From Dehalococcoidia bacterium (GTDB taxonomy: Bacteria > Chloroflexota > Dehalococcoidia > Lucifugimonadales > Lucifugimonadaceae): a stretch of DNA of 46,070 bases. Numbering within the stretch: position 1 is the first letter of the stretch; each line of letters starts with the position of its first letter. Below the pieces are notes generated by a model that saw only the letters and a list, made by a program, of their open reading frames with translations, was not told where the DNA came from and ran no database searches. This document shows, one piece after another, positions 24,835-33,156 of the stretch. A program made the position numbers and the translations under genes. The stretch covers positions 59,666 to 105,735 of the forward strand of contig PBVQ01000003.1 in the NCBI GenBank assembly GCA_002728715.1. The letters run 5' to 3'.

Positions 24835-26535
24835 TTGAAGAACGAATGGATTTTAAAATCTTATCCTAAAGAAGGTTTTTTTATAAATTTAAACCTAAAT
24901 AAATTAAATATTCCCTACCACATAGCAAGTAAAATATTCTGGAGTAGAGACTTACGGAGTCAAGAAGATATTAACAAGTTCCTGAACGTAAATGAAAATA
25001 ATTTTTACTCTAAATTTACGCATATGAATCTTGCAATCGAAAGAATCAACTATGCACTGAAAAATAATGAAAAAATTGGAGTTTTTGGAGACTTTGATGT
25101 TGATGGTCTTTCAGGTACAGCATTAATAATAAGGCTTGTAAAGAATTTCTCAGGAAAAATTTATCCGCTAATTCCAAAGAGAGAGCAAGATGGGCATGGT
25201 CTTACAAAAAAATTTGTTGATGCTTTTAGAGACATTGGAGTTAAATTAATCATAACCGTTGACACAGGTTCAACATCCTTAGAAGAAATCGACTATGCAA
25301 ATCATATGGGTATAGATACCATTATTACAGACCATCACTTAAATGATGACGAACAACCAAATGCCTATGCAATAATTAATCCTCATGAGAATTCTAATCA
25401 TAAAATCCAAAATGATTACTCTGGTTCAGGTGTTGCATATAAGCTAGCAGAAGAATTTTATAAATATAAAAACATTGAAATGCCAGATTATTTTACCTCA
25501 CTAGCAGCACTAGGTACTATCTCTGACCAAGTATCTCTAAAATCAGAAAATAGAAAAATTGTATCTGAAGGTCTCAAGGCTCTAGGCAAGACTAATTTAC
25601 CCGGATTACGAGAACTATTTATTGTTTCAAGACAAAATAATAGCTCAGTAAAAATAAACACAGAATTCATTTCTTTTTACGTTGCACCTAGGTTAAATGC
25701 TCCTGGTAGGCTAGGAGATTCTGAACCAAGTTTACAACTCTTAATTACCAATGATGAAACTGAAGCGAAGCTACTAGCAAATAGGATTAATTTTCAAAAT
25801 GAACAGAGAAAAAATTACAGTTCGAAAGCATGGGATTTAGTTATTCCTATAATTGAAAAGCAAAAACACGACTTAATTCTGGCAGTTGATTTATCAAATT
25901 TTCCGCTGGGTATACTTGGTCCTATAGCTGGTAAAATTTGCGAATATACATCAAAGCCTGCAATAGTTTATAAAATTGATTCAAACTTAATAAAAGCATC
26001 ATGTAGATCTAATGAAAATTATGATTTATTTTCAGGTTTATCTGAGTTTTCAAAAATTTTTGAGCGTTTTGGTGGACATAAAAGAGCTGCAGGGTTTACT
26101 ATCAAAAAAGAATTATTTGATGATTTTATATCTCAACTAAAAAATAATGCTGTTTTTTCTAAATTATCCTCACATGAAAATAAAAAAATAGAGATTGACG
26201 CAGAAATTGATGTAGAAGATTTGACCCCGTCATTATGGAAATTTACAGATCTGCTAGAACCTTTTGGAGTAAATAACCCAGAACCTATATTTCTTATTAA
26301 GAATCTTTTACCAAATGAAATCTCCAAAGTAGGTAAAGAAAAAAATCATGTTAAAATTAATTTTAATAGAAATGGGAAAAAAATTGAATCCATTGGTTTT
26401 AATCTTGCTGAAAAAATTTCCAAAATTGAACAAATTGATATAGTTTTTACCCTGAAAACAAATATTTGGAGAGAAAAAGTTAATTATCAATTAAATCTAA
26501 TTGATGTAGAAAAATCCCAAAGAAACTCATTATAA
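24835..26535 (+). CDS. recJ: Single-stranded-DNA-specific exonuclease RecJ
   Basis: A 566-residue DHH-family 5'-3' exonuclease acting in recombination, mismatch repair and base-excision repair. Motif I is FGDFDVDGLSGTA near residue 83, ITVDTG and ITDHHL give motifs II and III near 140-165, and the DHHA1 motif GGHKRAAGF is near 410. A C-terminal OB-like domain closes the protein. The TTG start is six bases after fabF. It is convergent with lgt, 20 bases apart, with no clear terminator between them. The length is typical of non-proteobacterial RecJ. Confidence 0.92.
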   Translation: MKNEWILKSYPKEGFFINLNLNKLNIPYHIASKIFWSRDLRSQEDINKFLNVNENNFYSKFTHMNLAIERINYALKNNEKIGVFGDFDVDGLSGTALIIRLVKNFSGKIYPLIPKREQDGHGLTKKFVDAFRDIGVKLIITVDTGSTSLEEIDYANHMGIDTIITDHHLNDDEQPNAYAIINPHENSNHKIQNDYSGSGVAYKLAEEFYKYKNIEMPDYFTSLAALGTISDQVSLKSENRKIVSEGLKALGKTNLPGLRELFIVSRQNNSSVKINTEFISFYVAPRLNAPGRLGDSEPSLQLLITNDETEAKLLANRINFQNEQRKNYSSKAWDLVIPIIEKQKHDLILAVDLSNFPLGILGPIAGKICEYTSKPAIVYKIDSNLIKASCRSNENYDLFSGLSEFSKIFERFGGHKRAAGFTIKKELFDDFISQLKNNAVFSKLSSHENKKIEIDAEIDVEDLTPSLWKFTDLLEPFGVNNPEPIFLIKNLLPNEISKVGKEKNHVKINFNRNGKKIESIGFNLAEKISKIEQIDIVFTLKTNIWREKVNYQLNLIDVEKSQRNSL

Positions 26536-26555
26536 TTTGTCTAAGATTTGAGTTT

Positions 26556-27362
26556 TTATTTTATTCTTACTTTCTTGAAGATATATGGTAAGGATACAGA
26601 TAAAACTAAAATAGCTATGATATGAGCTTCCTGTAGCCCTAAGAATTTAACATCATCTAGTCTTAGGAATTGTATAAAGAACCTTCCAATTGAATACCAG
26701 GTCAAATAAACCCACCATATAGAGCCATCAGGGGTAAGTCTGCCTCGTAATTTAGTTATCACATATAAACCTATCATATTCCAAATCATTTCATACACTA
26801 TCGCAGGATGTACAGGTCTCTCTGGGTCACCAAAAAATCTCTCGGCCCCTATCCTGGCAGGGCTATCTGGATGAGTAAAGTACCAACCCCAAAAAGTATC
26901 TAACGCTCTTGACCAATGCTCACCATTAATAACATCCCCTACTCTTCCAATTGTTTGAGCAACAAACATAGCTGGTGCAGCAATATCCATCAATTTCCCA
27001 ACAGATGCACCTGAATATTTTGCATATAATACCCCTCCAAGCCAACCACCAAGTATTCCACCCCATAAACCTATACCACCAGTCCAAATAGCAAATATTT
27101 TTGTTGGATCGCTAGAATAAACCCCCCAATAATCAATTACATGAACAAGCCTAGCGCCGATTATTCCACCTATAATTCCAAAGATTGCAGTGTTATACAC
27201 CATGTCAGGATCTAAATTTTCTTTTTTAGCTGCATTACTTACCATCCATATTGCAACTGCTACTCCAACAAAACTCATTAAACCATGCCAACTTATTGAT
27301 ATGAAGCTACCAGCCACAAGATTAGGATTAAATGGTATTTCAATGGATAATAAATCAAACAA
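26556..27362 (-). CDS. lgt: Prolipoprotein diacylglyceryl transferase
   Basis: A 268-residue integral membrane enzyme that transfers diacylglycerol to the lipobox cysteine of prolipoproteins, such as the one encoded at 41148. The Lgt signature is GRVGDVINGEHWSR (the catalytic arginine of the GR pair is present; the usual N of GNF is D), and SIGRFFIQFLR holds the second essential arginine. The residue matching E. coli Y26 is H26 (SWHGLM), and the HGG histidine is W (LWGG), a substitution also found in other phyla. About seven membrane segments. The start is TTG at 27362 with no clear ribosome binding site. Divergent from the XerC/D gene. Confidence 0.9.
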   Translation of the reverse strand: MFDLLSIEIPFNPNLVAGSFISISWHGLMSFVGVAVAIWMVSNAAKKENLDPDMVYNTAIFGIIGGIIGARLVHVIDYWGVYSSDPTKIFAIWTGGIGLWGGILGGWLGGVLYAKYSGASVGKLMDIAAPAMFVAQTIGRVGDVINGEHWSRALDTFWGWYFTHPDSPARIGAERFFGDPERPVHPAIVYEMIWNMIGLYVITKLRGRLTPDGSIWWVYLTWYSIGRFFIQFLRLDDVKFLGLQEAHIIAILVLSVSLPYIFKKVRIK

Positions 27363-27435
27363 TTTGGTAAACTTTCTACTAAGTTATTTCATAATAATAA
27401 ATTTATAATATAGTTTATCAAAAATATTTAACTAA

Positions 27436-28326
27436 ATGAAAAAACAACTAGAAATATTTAGCAACTATCTGTCAGTTGAAAGAGGTTATTCAACGAATAC
27501 ATTAGAGGCCTATAAAAATGACATACTTGACCTTTTAAAATTTCTTGAAAAAATACAAATCAAAAATTTAAAAAATGTCTCGCAAGAAAACATTTATGGC
27601 TATATAGAAATTTTAAATTCTAAAAAATATAAAAATTCAACAAAATCTAGAAAAATAGCATCAAATAAATCTTTTTTTAAGTTCCTTAGAGCTGAAAATT
27701 ATATCCAATCAAATCCATTTTCGGAGTTTTCTCAGCCTAAAGTATCAAATAAGATTCCTGACATTATTTCTATTGAAGAAATAGACTCAATAATTGAATT
27801 GTCTAAAATTAATAATAATAAATTTCAAGGCTATAGAGATTCAACTATGATTGAACTAATGTATGCTACAGGTATGAGAGTATCAGAATTAGTTAACTTA
27901 AATTTATCAAACATATATTCAAGTGATTCAATAATTACCACAATAGGCAAGGGAGATAAACAAAGAAATATTCCAGTTTATAGAAAAGTCATAACTAATA
28001 TAGAGTTATATATAAGTACATATAGAAAGAAATATGCTAAATTTGAAACAGATGCACTTTTTATTACTCGTTTAGGAAAAAGAATGTCGAGACAAGCATT
28101 TTGGCTAATAATTAAGAATATTGCTACTAGCGCTGGTATAAGTAAAAAAATTAGTCCTCATATGATCAGACACAGTTTTGCAACTCACTTGCTCCAAGGT
28201 GGAGCTTCATTAAAGAATGTGCAAGATCTACTAGGTCATACAAATATCGCTACAACACAAATTTACACCCAACTTTCTAATGAGTATGTAAAAAATTCTT
28301 ACAATAAATATCATCCAAGAAAATAG
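27436..28326 (+). CDS. xerD: Tyrosine recombinase XerC/XerD
   Basis: A 296-residue site-specific recombinase that resolves chromosome dimers at dif. The N-terminal SAM-like domain covers FSNYLSVERGYSTNTLEAY (8-26). The catalytic set is complete: R148 (TGMRVSEL), K172 (GKGDKQR), H242 and R245 (HMIRHSFATH), H268 (LLGHTN) and the nucleophile Y277. Length and motifs are those of the host-encoded Xer pair rather than a phage integrase, and no att-like repeats or other mobile genes surround it. It starts a plus-strand run that continues to 32077. XerC versus XerD cannot be decided from this alone. Confidence 0.92.
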   Translation: MKKQLEIFSNYLSVERGYSTNTLEAYKNDILDLLKFLEKIQIKNLKNVSQENIYGYIEILNSKKYKNSTKSRKIASNKSFFKFLRAENYIQSNPFSEFSQPKVSNKIPDIISIEEIDSIIELSKINNNKFQGYRDSTMIELMYATGMRVSELVNLNLSNIYSSDSIITTIGKGDKQRNIPVYRKVITNIELYISTYRKKYAKFETDALFITRLGKRMSRQAFWLIIKNIATSAGISKKISPHMIRHSFATHLLQGGASLKNVQDLLGHTNIATTQIYTQLSNEYVKNSYNKYHPRK

Positions 28327-28336
28327 GAGATCAATT

Positions 28337-29032
28337 ATGAATGTAATTACAATTGAAGGCAGACTCGGATCTGGAGCACCCGAAATTGCTAAGGATATTG
28401 CAAAAAAATTATCTTTTGATTATATAGACAGACTAATAATGGCTGAAATTGCGAAAAAAGTAAACACTTCCCTTAATCATGTTATGGAAACAGAAGAAAA
28501 TGTTAACTCAGGGCTTAATAAATTTGTCAAGGCTATACAAAGAATAATTAAAAATTCTGCCTCAGTAGGAATGGCTGGTGATCCATATTTTGGACCAGAC
28601 ATAGAACATATACTAAGTACACCCTATCAAAAAATGAATAAAAATAATGAAAATTTTGATGAGGAAATGTTCATTCAAACTTCATCAGAAGTGATTGAAG
28701 ATATATATTCAGTAGGCAATTCAGTAATTATTGGTAGAGGGGCCTCAGAAATATTAAAAAATCATAAAGATGTGCTTAAGATTGGAATTTCATGTGATAA
28801 AAAAGATCGAATCAATCGAATAATGAAAGAACAAAAGATTAACCATTTTCCAGATGCAAAAAAAATTATTGAACAGGCTGATAATAATCAAAATAATTAT
28901 TACAATCATGCTTTCAACTCTAGGCCTCTAAATGAAAATTTACTTGATGTTATAGTTAATTCTTCCCATTTTTCAAAGGAAAATATTTCTAAATTATGTA
29001 TAAGTATTGTTAAAAATAAAAATAACTTGTAA
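28337..29032 (+). CDS. Cytidylate kinase-like protein
   Basis: A 231-residue P-loop protein of the cytidylate-kinase-like group. The N-terminus is ITIEGRLGSGAPEIAKDIAKKL (4-25), a glycine-rich loop of the GSG-xxIA type rather than classical GKS/T, followed by DYIDRLIMAEIAKK. SVIIGRGASEIL near residue 132 matches the family's second conserved block, and RINRIMKEQKI is the lid-like basic segment. It is shorter in the NMP-binding part than true CMP kinase, so the substrate is uncertain. GGAG precedes the ATG, 10 bases after xerD. Probably co-transcribed with the next genes. Confidence 0.8.
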   Translation: MNVITIEGRLGSGAPEIAKDIAKKLSFDYIDRLIMAEIAKKVNTSLNHVMETEENVNSGLNKFVKAIQRIIKNSASVGMAGDPYFGPDIEHILSTPYQKMNKNNENFDEEMFIQTSSEVIEDIYSVGNSVIIGRGASEILKNHKDVLKIGISCDKKDRINRIMKEQKINHFPDAKKIIEQADNNQNNYYNHAFNSRPLNENLLDVIVNSSHFSKENISKLCISIVKNKNNL

Positions 29033-29041
29033 AATACAACT

Positions 29042-29311
29042 ATGGCAAATAGAACAAAAAATAAAAAAAATAGAACAAAAAAAGTAAATGTATTTAATCA
29101 ATCATTTACTAAGAATCAAGTAAATGAATTTGATGACCCTGTAAAAAATGAAACATCTAACATTTCTTCTTCAAAAATTAATAAAGTAACTAAAAATATA
29201 TCTACTAAAGAAGAAATCAATCAAAAATATCTTCCATATGAGTTAAGAAAAATTGGAATATTAACATCACTTGTTGCAATCTCACTCATAATAATTTCTT
29301 TTATCATTTGA
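29042..29311 (+). CDS. Small basic single-span membrane protein, unknown
   Basis: An 89-residue protein. Residues 1-70 are polar and rich in Lys, Asn and Thr (RTKNKKNRTKK near the start) and look disordered. The C-terminus (about 71-89, IGILTSLVAISLIIISFII) is one membrane anchor. The orientation would leave the basic tail in the cytoplasm. The last bases overlap the TTG start of uvrC as TTGA, indicating translational coupling. No family recognised. Confidence 0.6.
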   Translation: MANRTKNKKNRTKKVNVFNQSFTKNQVNEFDDPVKNETSNISSSKINKVTKNISTKEEINQKYLPYELRKIGILTSLVAISLIIISFII

Positions 29312-31146
29312 TCAAAGATAAATCTACATTTGAATCAAGAATATCTATACTACCCAAAAGCCCGGGTATATATATTTTTTTAGATGAACTCAAACAAATA
29401 ATTTACATAGGTAAGTCAAATTCCTTAAGAGATAGGATTAGTTCATATTTCAGATCAAATAAAAATTTTTCTTCTAAAACTTTAGAACTTGTGAATAAAA
29501 TTCAAGATTTTGAGTTTATCACTACCGATACAGATCAAGAAGCTATTCTTTTAGAAAATTCACTTATAAAGAAACATAAGCCTAAATACAATGTTCGACT
29601 TAAGGATGATAAAAATTATCCATATATAAAAGTTGACTTTAATGATCCGTTTCCTAAAATATATGTTTCAAGAAAAGCATCTGATAAAAATGCTAAATAC
29701 TTTGGGCCTTTTGCTTCAGCATATAGTGTAAGAAAAACACTAAATTTACTTAATAAACTTTTTCCCTATAGAACATGTACAAAAAAAATCACAGGAAAAG
29801 ATTCTCGTCCTTGTTTATAGTTTCATATAAAAAGATGTATTGCCCCTTGTACTGGGTATGCGAGTCAAAAAGAATATAAAACAGTTATTGATGAAGCATC
29901 TTTATTTCTTTCAGGTAATACTCAAAAAGTAATGTCAGAATTAAAAAATGAAATGAAAAGTGCGTCTGAAAATATGAAATACGAAAAAGCTGCTTTGATT
30001 AGAGACCGCATAAAGGCTATAGAAAATATCTATGAAAAACAACAGGTAATGGGAGTTGGTTTCAAGAATACAGATGTAATAAATATTTCTGAAAATGAGA
30101 AGGAATCATGGATAGAAGTTTTTTTTATTCGAAACGGGAACCTTCTTGGACGTGAAAATTTTATGATGCTACAAACACAAGAAGAAAGTACAGAGACTAT
30201 AATTTCTAAATTTATTGAACAGTTTTATTATCAATCATCTCATATACCAAAAGAAATCATAATTCCTGAAAAACTACAAAAAAAAACCAAACTAGAAGTT
30301 TGGCTAAATGAGATTAACAACGAAAAATATAATGTAAAAATTATAAAACCTACCATAGGAAAAAAGCTCAAGATACTAAACTTGGTAAAAAGAAATGCTC
30401 AATAAGGATATAATCAATATAAAATAAAGCATAATGCTAAAACAAGTGAAGAAAAAAGAACACTTTCTGAACTACAAGAGGACTTAAACCTAATCTCTCC
30501 ACCAAAGAGAATTGAGTGCTTTGATATTTCTCATATACAAGGTACTAACACAGTGGGTAGCATGGTAGTTTTTGAGAATGGAAAACCAAAAAAATCACAT
30601 TATAGAAAATTTAAGATTAAATCTCACGATAACAATGATGATTTTGCATCAATGTATGAAGTTGTAAAAAGAAGATGTAACTACTTGGTAGATAAAAAAA
30701 ATAAAGAGTCAAGTTTTTCACAAAAACCAGACCTAATTATAATTGACGGAGGAAAAGGCCAATTATCGAAGTCATTTCATGCTTTACTACAACTTGGACT
30801 AGCGGATATTCCTATTATATCTCTCGCAAAAAGAGAAGAAGAAATTTTTATTCCGCATCAGGATAATCCATTAATAATTGATCGAAAATCAAAACCCCTA
30901 TTCTTATTACAGAGAATTAGAGATGAATCTCATAGATTTGCAATCAATTTTCATAGAAATTTGAGAAGTAATAACTCAAATAAATCTATACTTGATTCTA
31001 TAGATGGTATTGGAGCAGCAAAAAGGAAATTTTTGTTGAAACATTTTGGTTCAGTAAACAATATTAGACAGACCCCAGATTCTGAAATAGCATTACTGAA
31101 AGGATTTTCCAAAAAATTGGCAAAAAAAATTAAAGAGAATATATAA
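29308..31146 (+). pseudogene. uvrC: Excinuclease ABC subunit C with two in-frame stop codons
   Basis: One continuous frame encodes all UvrC domains over 612 codons, a normal length: GIY-YIG nuclease (GIYIF at 20-24, IYIGKS at 32-37), the Cys-rich RPCL...RC.APC segment near 170, the UVR domain (MKYEKAALIRDRI), the RNase H-like C-terminal nuclease (CFDISHIQGT, IIIDGGKGQL) and a helix-hairpin-helix (SIDGIGAAKRKFLLKHFGS). It is interrupted by TAG at 29818-29820 (codon 171) and TAA at 30403-30405 (codon 366), with no frameshift. Both stops are one substitution from a likely sense codon (CAG or GAG; GAA or CAA). Other genes here end with TAA, TAG and TGA, so recoding is unlikely. As read, no intact UvrC can be made. 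Confidence 0.88.
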
Positions 31147-31147
31147 A

Positions 31148-32077
31148 ATGCTAAGCCTACATATTGATAAAAACAGAGTATATATAGCAAGCAATGAACG
31201 ACCTGAAATATGTGAATCACATGAAGCAATAATTATGGTAACTAGTAGTACTATATCAGAAAGAGATAGATTTTTTGCCCACTATACAAAATCTAATAAT
31301 TGCATCCCAGGTTCAGAATTTGCTGGAAATATTGTTGAAATAGGATCAAATGTTAATAAATTTGACATAAATGATTTAGTAATTAACAATTCAAAACTAG
31401 AAGATAGAAAAGAACTTTTTTTTGGAACCCCTAAACTACCTGGAGGGCATGCAGAATATGTAAAAATCCCCTATGCTGACAAAAACCTGATTAAGATCAG
31501 CCCAGCAATAGAGGAAAGAGCAGTATTACTTGGAGGAGATTATTCATATGGATATTATTCTATTGAAAATTTTTTACAATCTAACCCAAATATCAAAACA
31601 TTTATTACTAACGGTTTTTACAATAGCACAATAGGAGCAATACATTCTTTATCAATGAAAAAGAATTACAATATTTGTGTCAAAGAAAAAAATATTTTCA
31701 AAAAAAAAATATTTGAAAATTTAGTAGACAAAGTTTATTCTTCAAAAATTCCAATTTTCGATGCATTTATAGTTGGATTAATTGAAGATCAAGAAGATCT
31801 TTTCAAAATAATCAGTGAAAATAATTTTAAGAAAATTATATTTATTGAGGAACAATCAGCCTCACTGTTTCTGAACCGATATAAAATTGAAGAAGATACA
31901 ATTTTTATAGATAAACACCCTACAACAAAAAAAGTAGAATTATTGGTCAAGAGACTAATGATAAAGTCTATAGAAATAACAGCACTAGTTTCTCACGTAA
32001 TTCCAATACAAGATGCTATAAATGCATACCAACTATACAAAAAAGAAAATACTACTTCTATTGTTTTAAAGCCATAA
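31148..32077 (+). CDS. Divergent MDR/zinc-type alcohol dehydrogenase-like protein
   Basis: A 309-residue relative of medium-chain dehydrogenases/reductases. The GroES-like N-terminal domain is visible in PGSEFAGNIVEIGSNVNKF (about residues 54-72; the usual PGHE is PGSE) and PGGHAEYVKIP near 98-108. The nucleotide-binding half is weakly conserved, without a clear GxGxxG, and the protein is 20-30 residues shorter than usual. Catalytic zinc ligands are not evident. It is more likely a non-zinc quinone-oxidoreductase-like or inactive relative. The ATG is one base after the uvrC stop, so it should share the uvrC transcript. Confidence 0.65.
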   Translation: MLSLHIDKNRVYIASNERPEICESHEAIIMVTSSTISERDRFFAHYTKSNNCIPGSEFAGNIVEIGSNVNKFDINDLVINNSKLEDRKELFFGTPKLPGGHAEYVKIPYADKNLIKISPAIEERAVLLGGDYSYGYYSIENFLQSNPNIKTFITNGFYNSTIGAIHSLSMKKNYNICVKEKNIFKKKIFENLVDKVYSSKIPIFDAFIVGLIEDQEDLFKIISENNFKKIIFIEEQSASLFLNRYKIEEDTIFIDKHPTTKKVELLVKRLMIKSIEITALVSHVIPIQDAINAYQLYKKENTTSIVLKP

Positions 32078-32080
32078 TTT

Positions 32081-32743
32081 CTACTTATTTCTAATAAGAA
32101 TTTCTAATGGTGAAGGTTGAGATTTACTAGAATTAATTTCTAACTCTGATCTTTTACTCCACAAAGAAACCAAAGCTGTATCAATATTAGAAATATTTAA
32201 TTCAGATTCAATAACAAAATCATCAAATTGAATTTTTAATTTTTTTGCATCTGTTCTGGAATGATTTGAATTTTCAAGATTATTTTTTGACATAACGTAT
32301 CTAGATATCTGATGAAAAATAGTATAAATATGGTTTAATTTTTTATCATGATCATCAATTGAGGAACCAGTAATATCACAAATAATAATTTTTATTTGTT
32401 CTTTTGTATAGTGCCCCCCTAGCCTATCGACCCTGGTTGCAATTTCATTAAACAATGGAACACCAAGTACAATATCCTTAATTAGTAGATCCGGTGAATA
32501 AGAGTTAATAATATTTATACCGTAAGATGTAATCTTAAGTTTGCTCTTACCCTCTAATAAATTCCATATCTTAAATGAAGCCAATCTATCAGTAAATGCT
32601 CCTCCACGCTCAGACATGGACATTATAGACGCTAAACCAGCCCTAGAAACCTCTCCTGCAAAATTATCATATATATTTCTAATAATATCAAGAGAGCCCT
32701 GCAAAGAGTACTCAGGATATAAATAGGTATTAACTTTTGGCAT
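32081..32743 (-). CDS. Unknown protein, possible winged-helix DNA-binding domain
   Basis: A 220-residue soluble protein without a firm family. Residues about 15-80 (SLDIIRNIYDNFAGEVSRAGLASIM, then GGAFTDRLASFKIWNLLE, then KLKITSYG) have the helix-turn-helix-wing pattern of a winged-helix domain. The middle holds a further helical block (VPLFNEIATRVDRLGGHYT). The C-terminal 70 residues are charged and helical. It begins with ATG, and three TAAGAT units spaced 10-11 bases apart lie directly upstream, possibly autoregulatory sites. Convergent with the MDR gene, three bases apart. Function is inferred only from pattern. Confidence 0.5.
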   Translation of the reverse strand: MPKVNTYLYPEYSLQGSLDIIRNIYDNFAGEVSRAGLASIMSMSERGGAFTDRLASFKIWNLLEGKSKLKITSYGINIINSYSPDLLIKDIVLGVPLFNEIATRVDRLGGHYTKEQIKIIICDITGSSIDDHDKKLNHIYTIFHQISRYVMSKNNLENSNHSRTDAKKLKIQFDDFVIESELNISNIDTALVSLWSKRSELEINSSKSQPSPLEILIRNK

Positions 32744-33156
32744 ATTATCTTACTTTAATCTTATTTAATCTTAATACTATCCAATTAATTAGATAAAATC
32801 AAGATGTTTATATTGTATATTGTTTATATTTAATCTTTTTTTATAATATTTTATTAAATACTCTCTTTTTTATCATTTTGTTTATAATTTTTTTACTAAT
32901 TAATAAATTAGTTTAATTCCAATAAAAAGTAATCTAAAATATTGACAATAATACATTACATTTCCCTCCATATAACAACTATTTAAATTATTTATTATTC
33001 TTACCAAACTATCAATTTTAGTGTTATATTTAGACTGTAATGCTTTGTAATATTCATACTCAATTCATATTGAAGGTTTCTGATAAATCAAAACATAATA
33101 AAATATAGCATTTTATTTAGTGACAAACTCATCTATAAGTGCTAAATTTTTTTATT
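32744..33156. other. Divergent AT-rich intergenic region, 413 bases
   Basis: No coding potential is seen on either strand. It separates the possible winged-helix gene (minus) from the first enolase-superfamily gene (plus) and must hold both promoters. A tandem decamer lies at 32754-32773, with a third, less exact copy near 32829. A weak promoter candidate, TTGAAG at 33070-33075 and CATAAT at 33094-33099 (18-base spacer), could serve the plus-strand gene. The rest is low-complexity T- and A-rich sequence. Confidence 0.5.
32754..32773. repeat. Tandem decamer TTTAATCTTA x2
   Basis: Two perfect adjacent copies of TTTAATCTTA lie 11-30 bases upstream of the start of the minus-strand gene at 32743. 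Read on that strand, TAAGAT recurs three times with 10- and 11-base spacing, one helical turn, up to the start codon. This spacing suits cooperative binding of a protein to one face of the DNA. Confidence 0.55.

Noticed and set aside
27436-28326. Tyrosine recombinase as the integrase of a mobile island
   Set aside because: It has host Xer length and motifs, and there are no flanking direct repeats, tRNA disruption, phage or plasmid genes. The nearby tRNAs are intact and 8 kb away.
29308-31146. Alternative genetic code or stop-codon reassignment explaining the uvrC interruptions
   Set aside because: Both TAG and TAA occur inside uvrC, while TAA, TAG and TGA all end other clearly complete genes here, such as mtaB, the enolase-superfamily genes and pyrD.
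32938-32970. TTGACA at about 32941 as the -35 box of a promoter for the enolase-superfamily gene
   Set aside because: No acceptable -10 element lies 16-18 bases downstream, where the sequence is C- and T-rich.
33061-33077. TCAAT-TCAT-ATTGA inverted repeat upstream of the first enolase-superfamily gene as an operator
   Set aside because: Only five-base arms, not symmetric beyond that and not placed clearly on promoter boxes.
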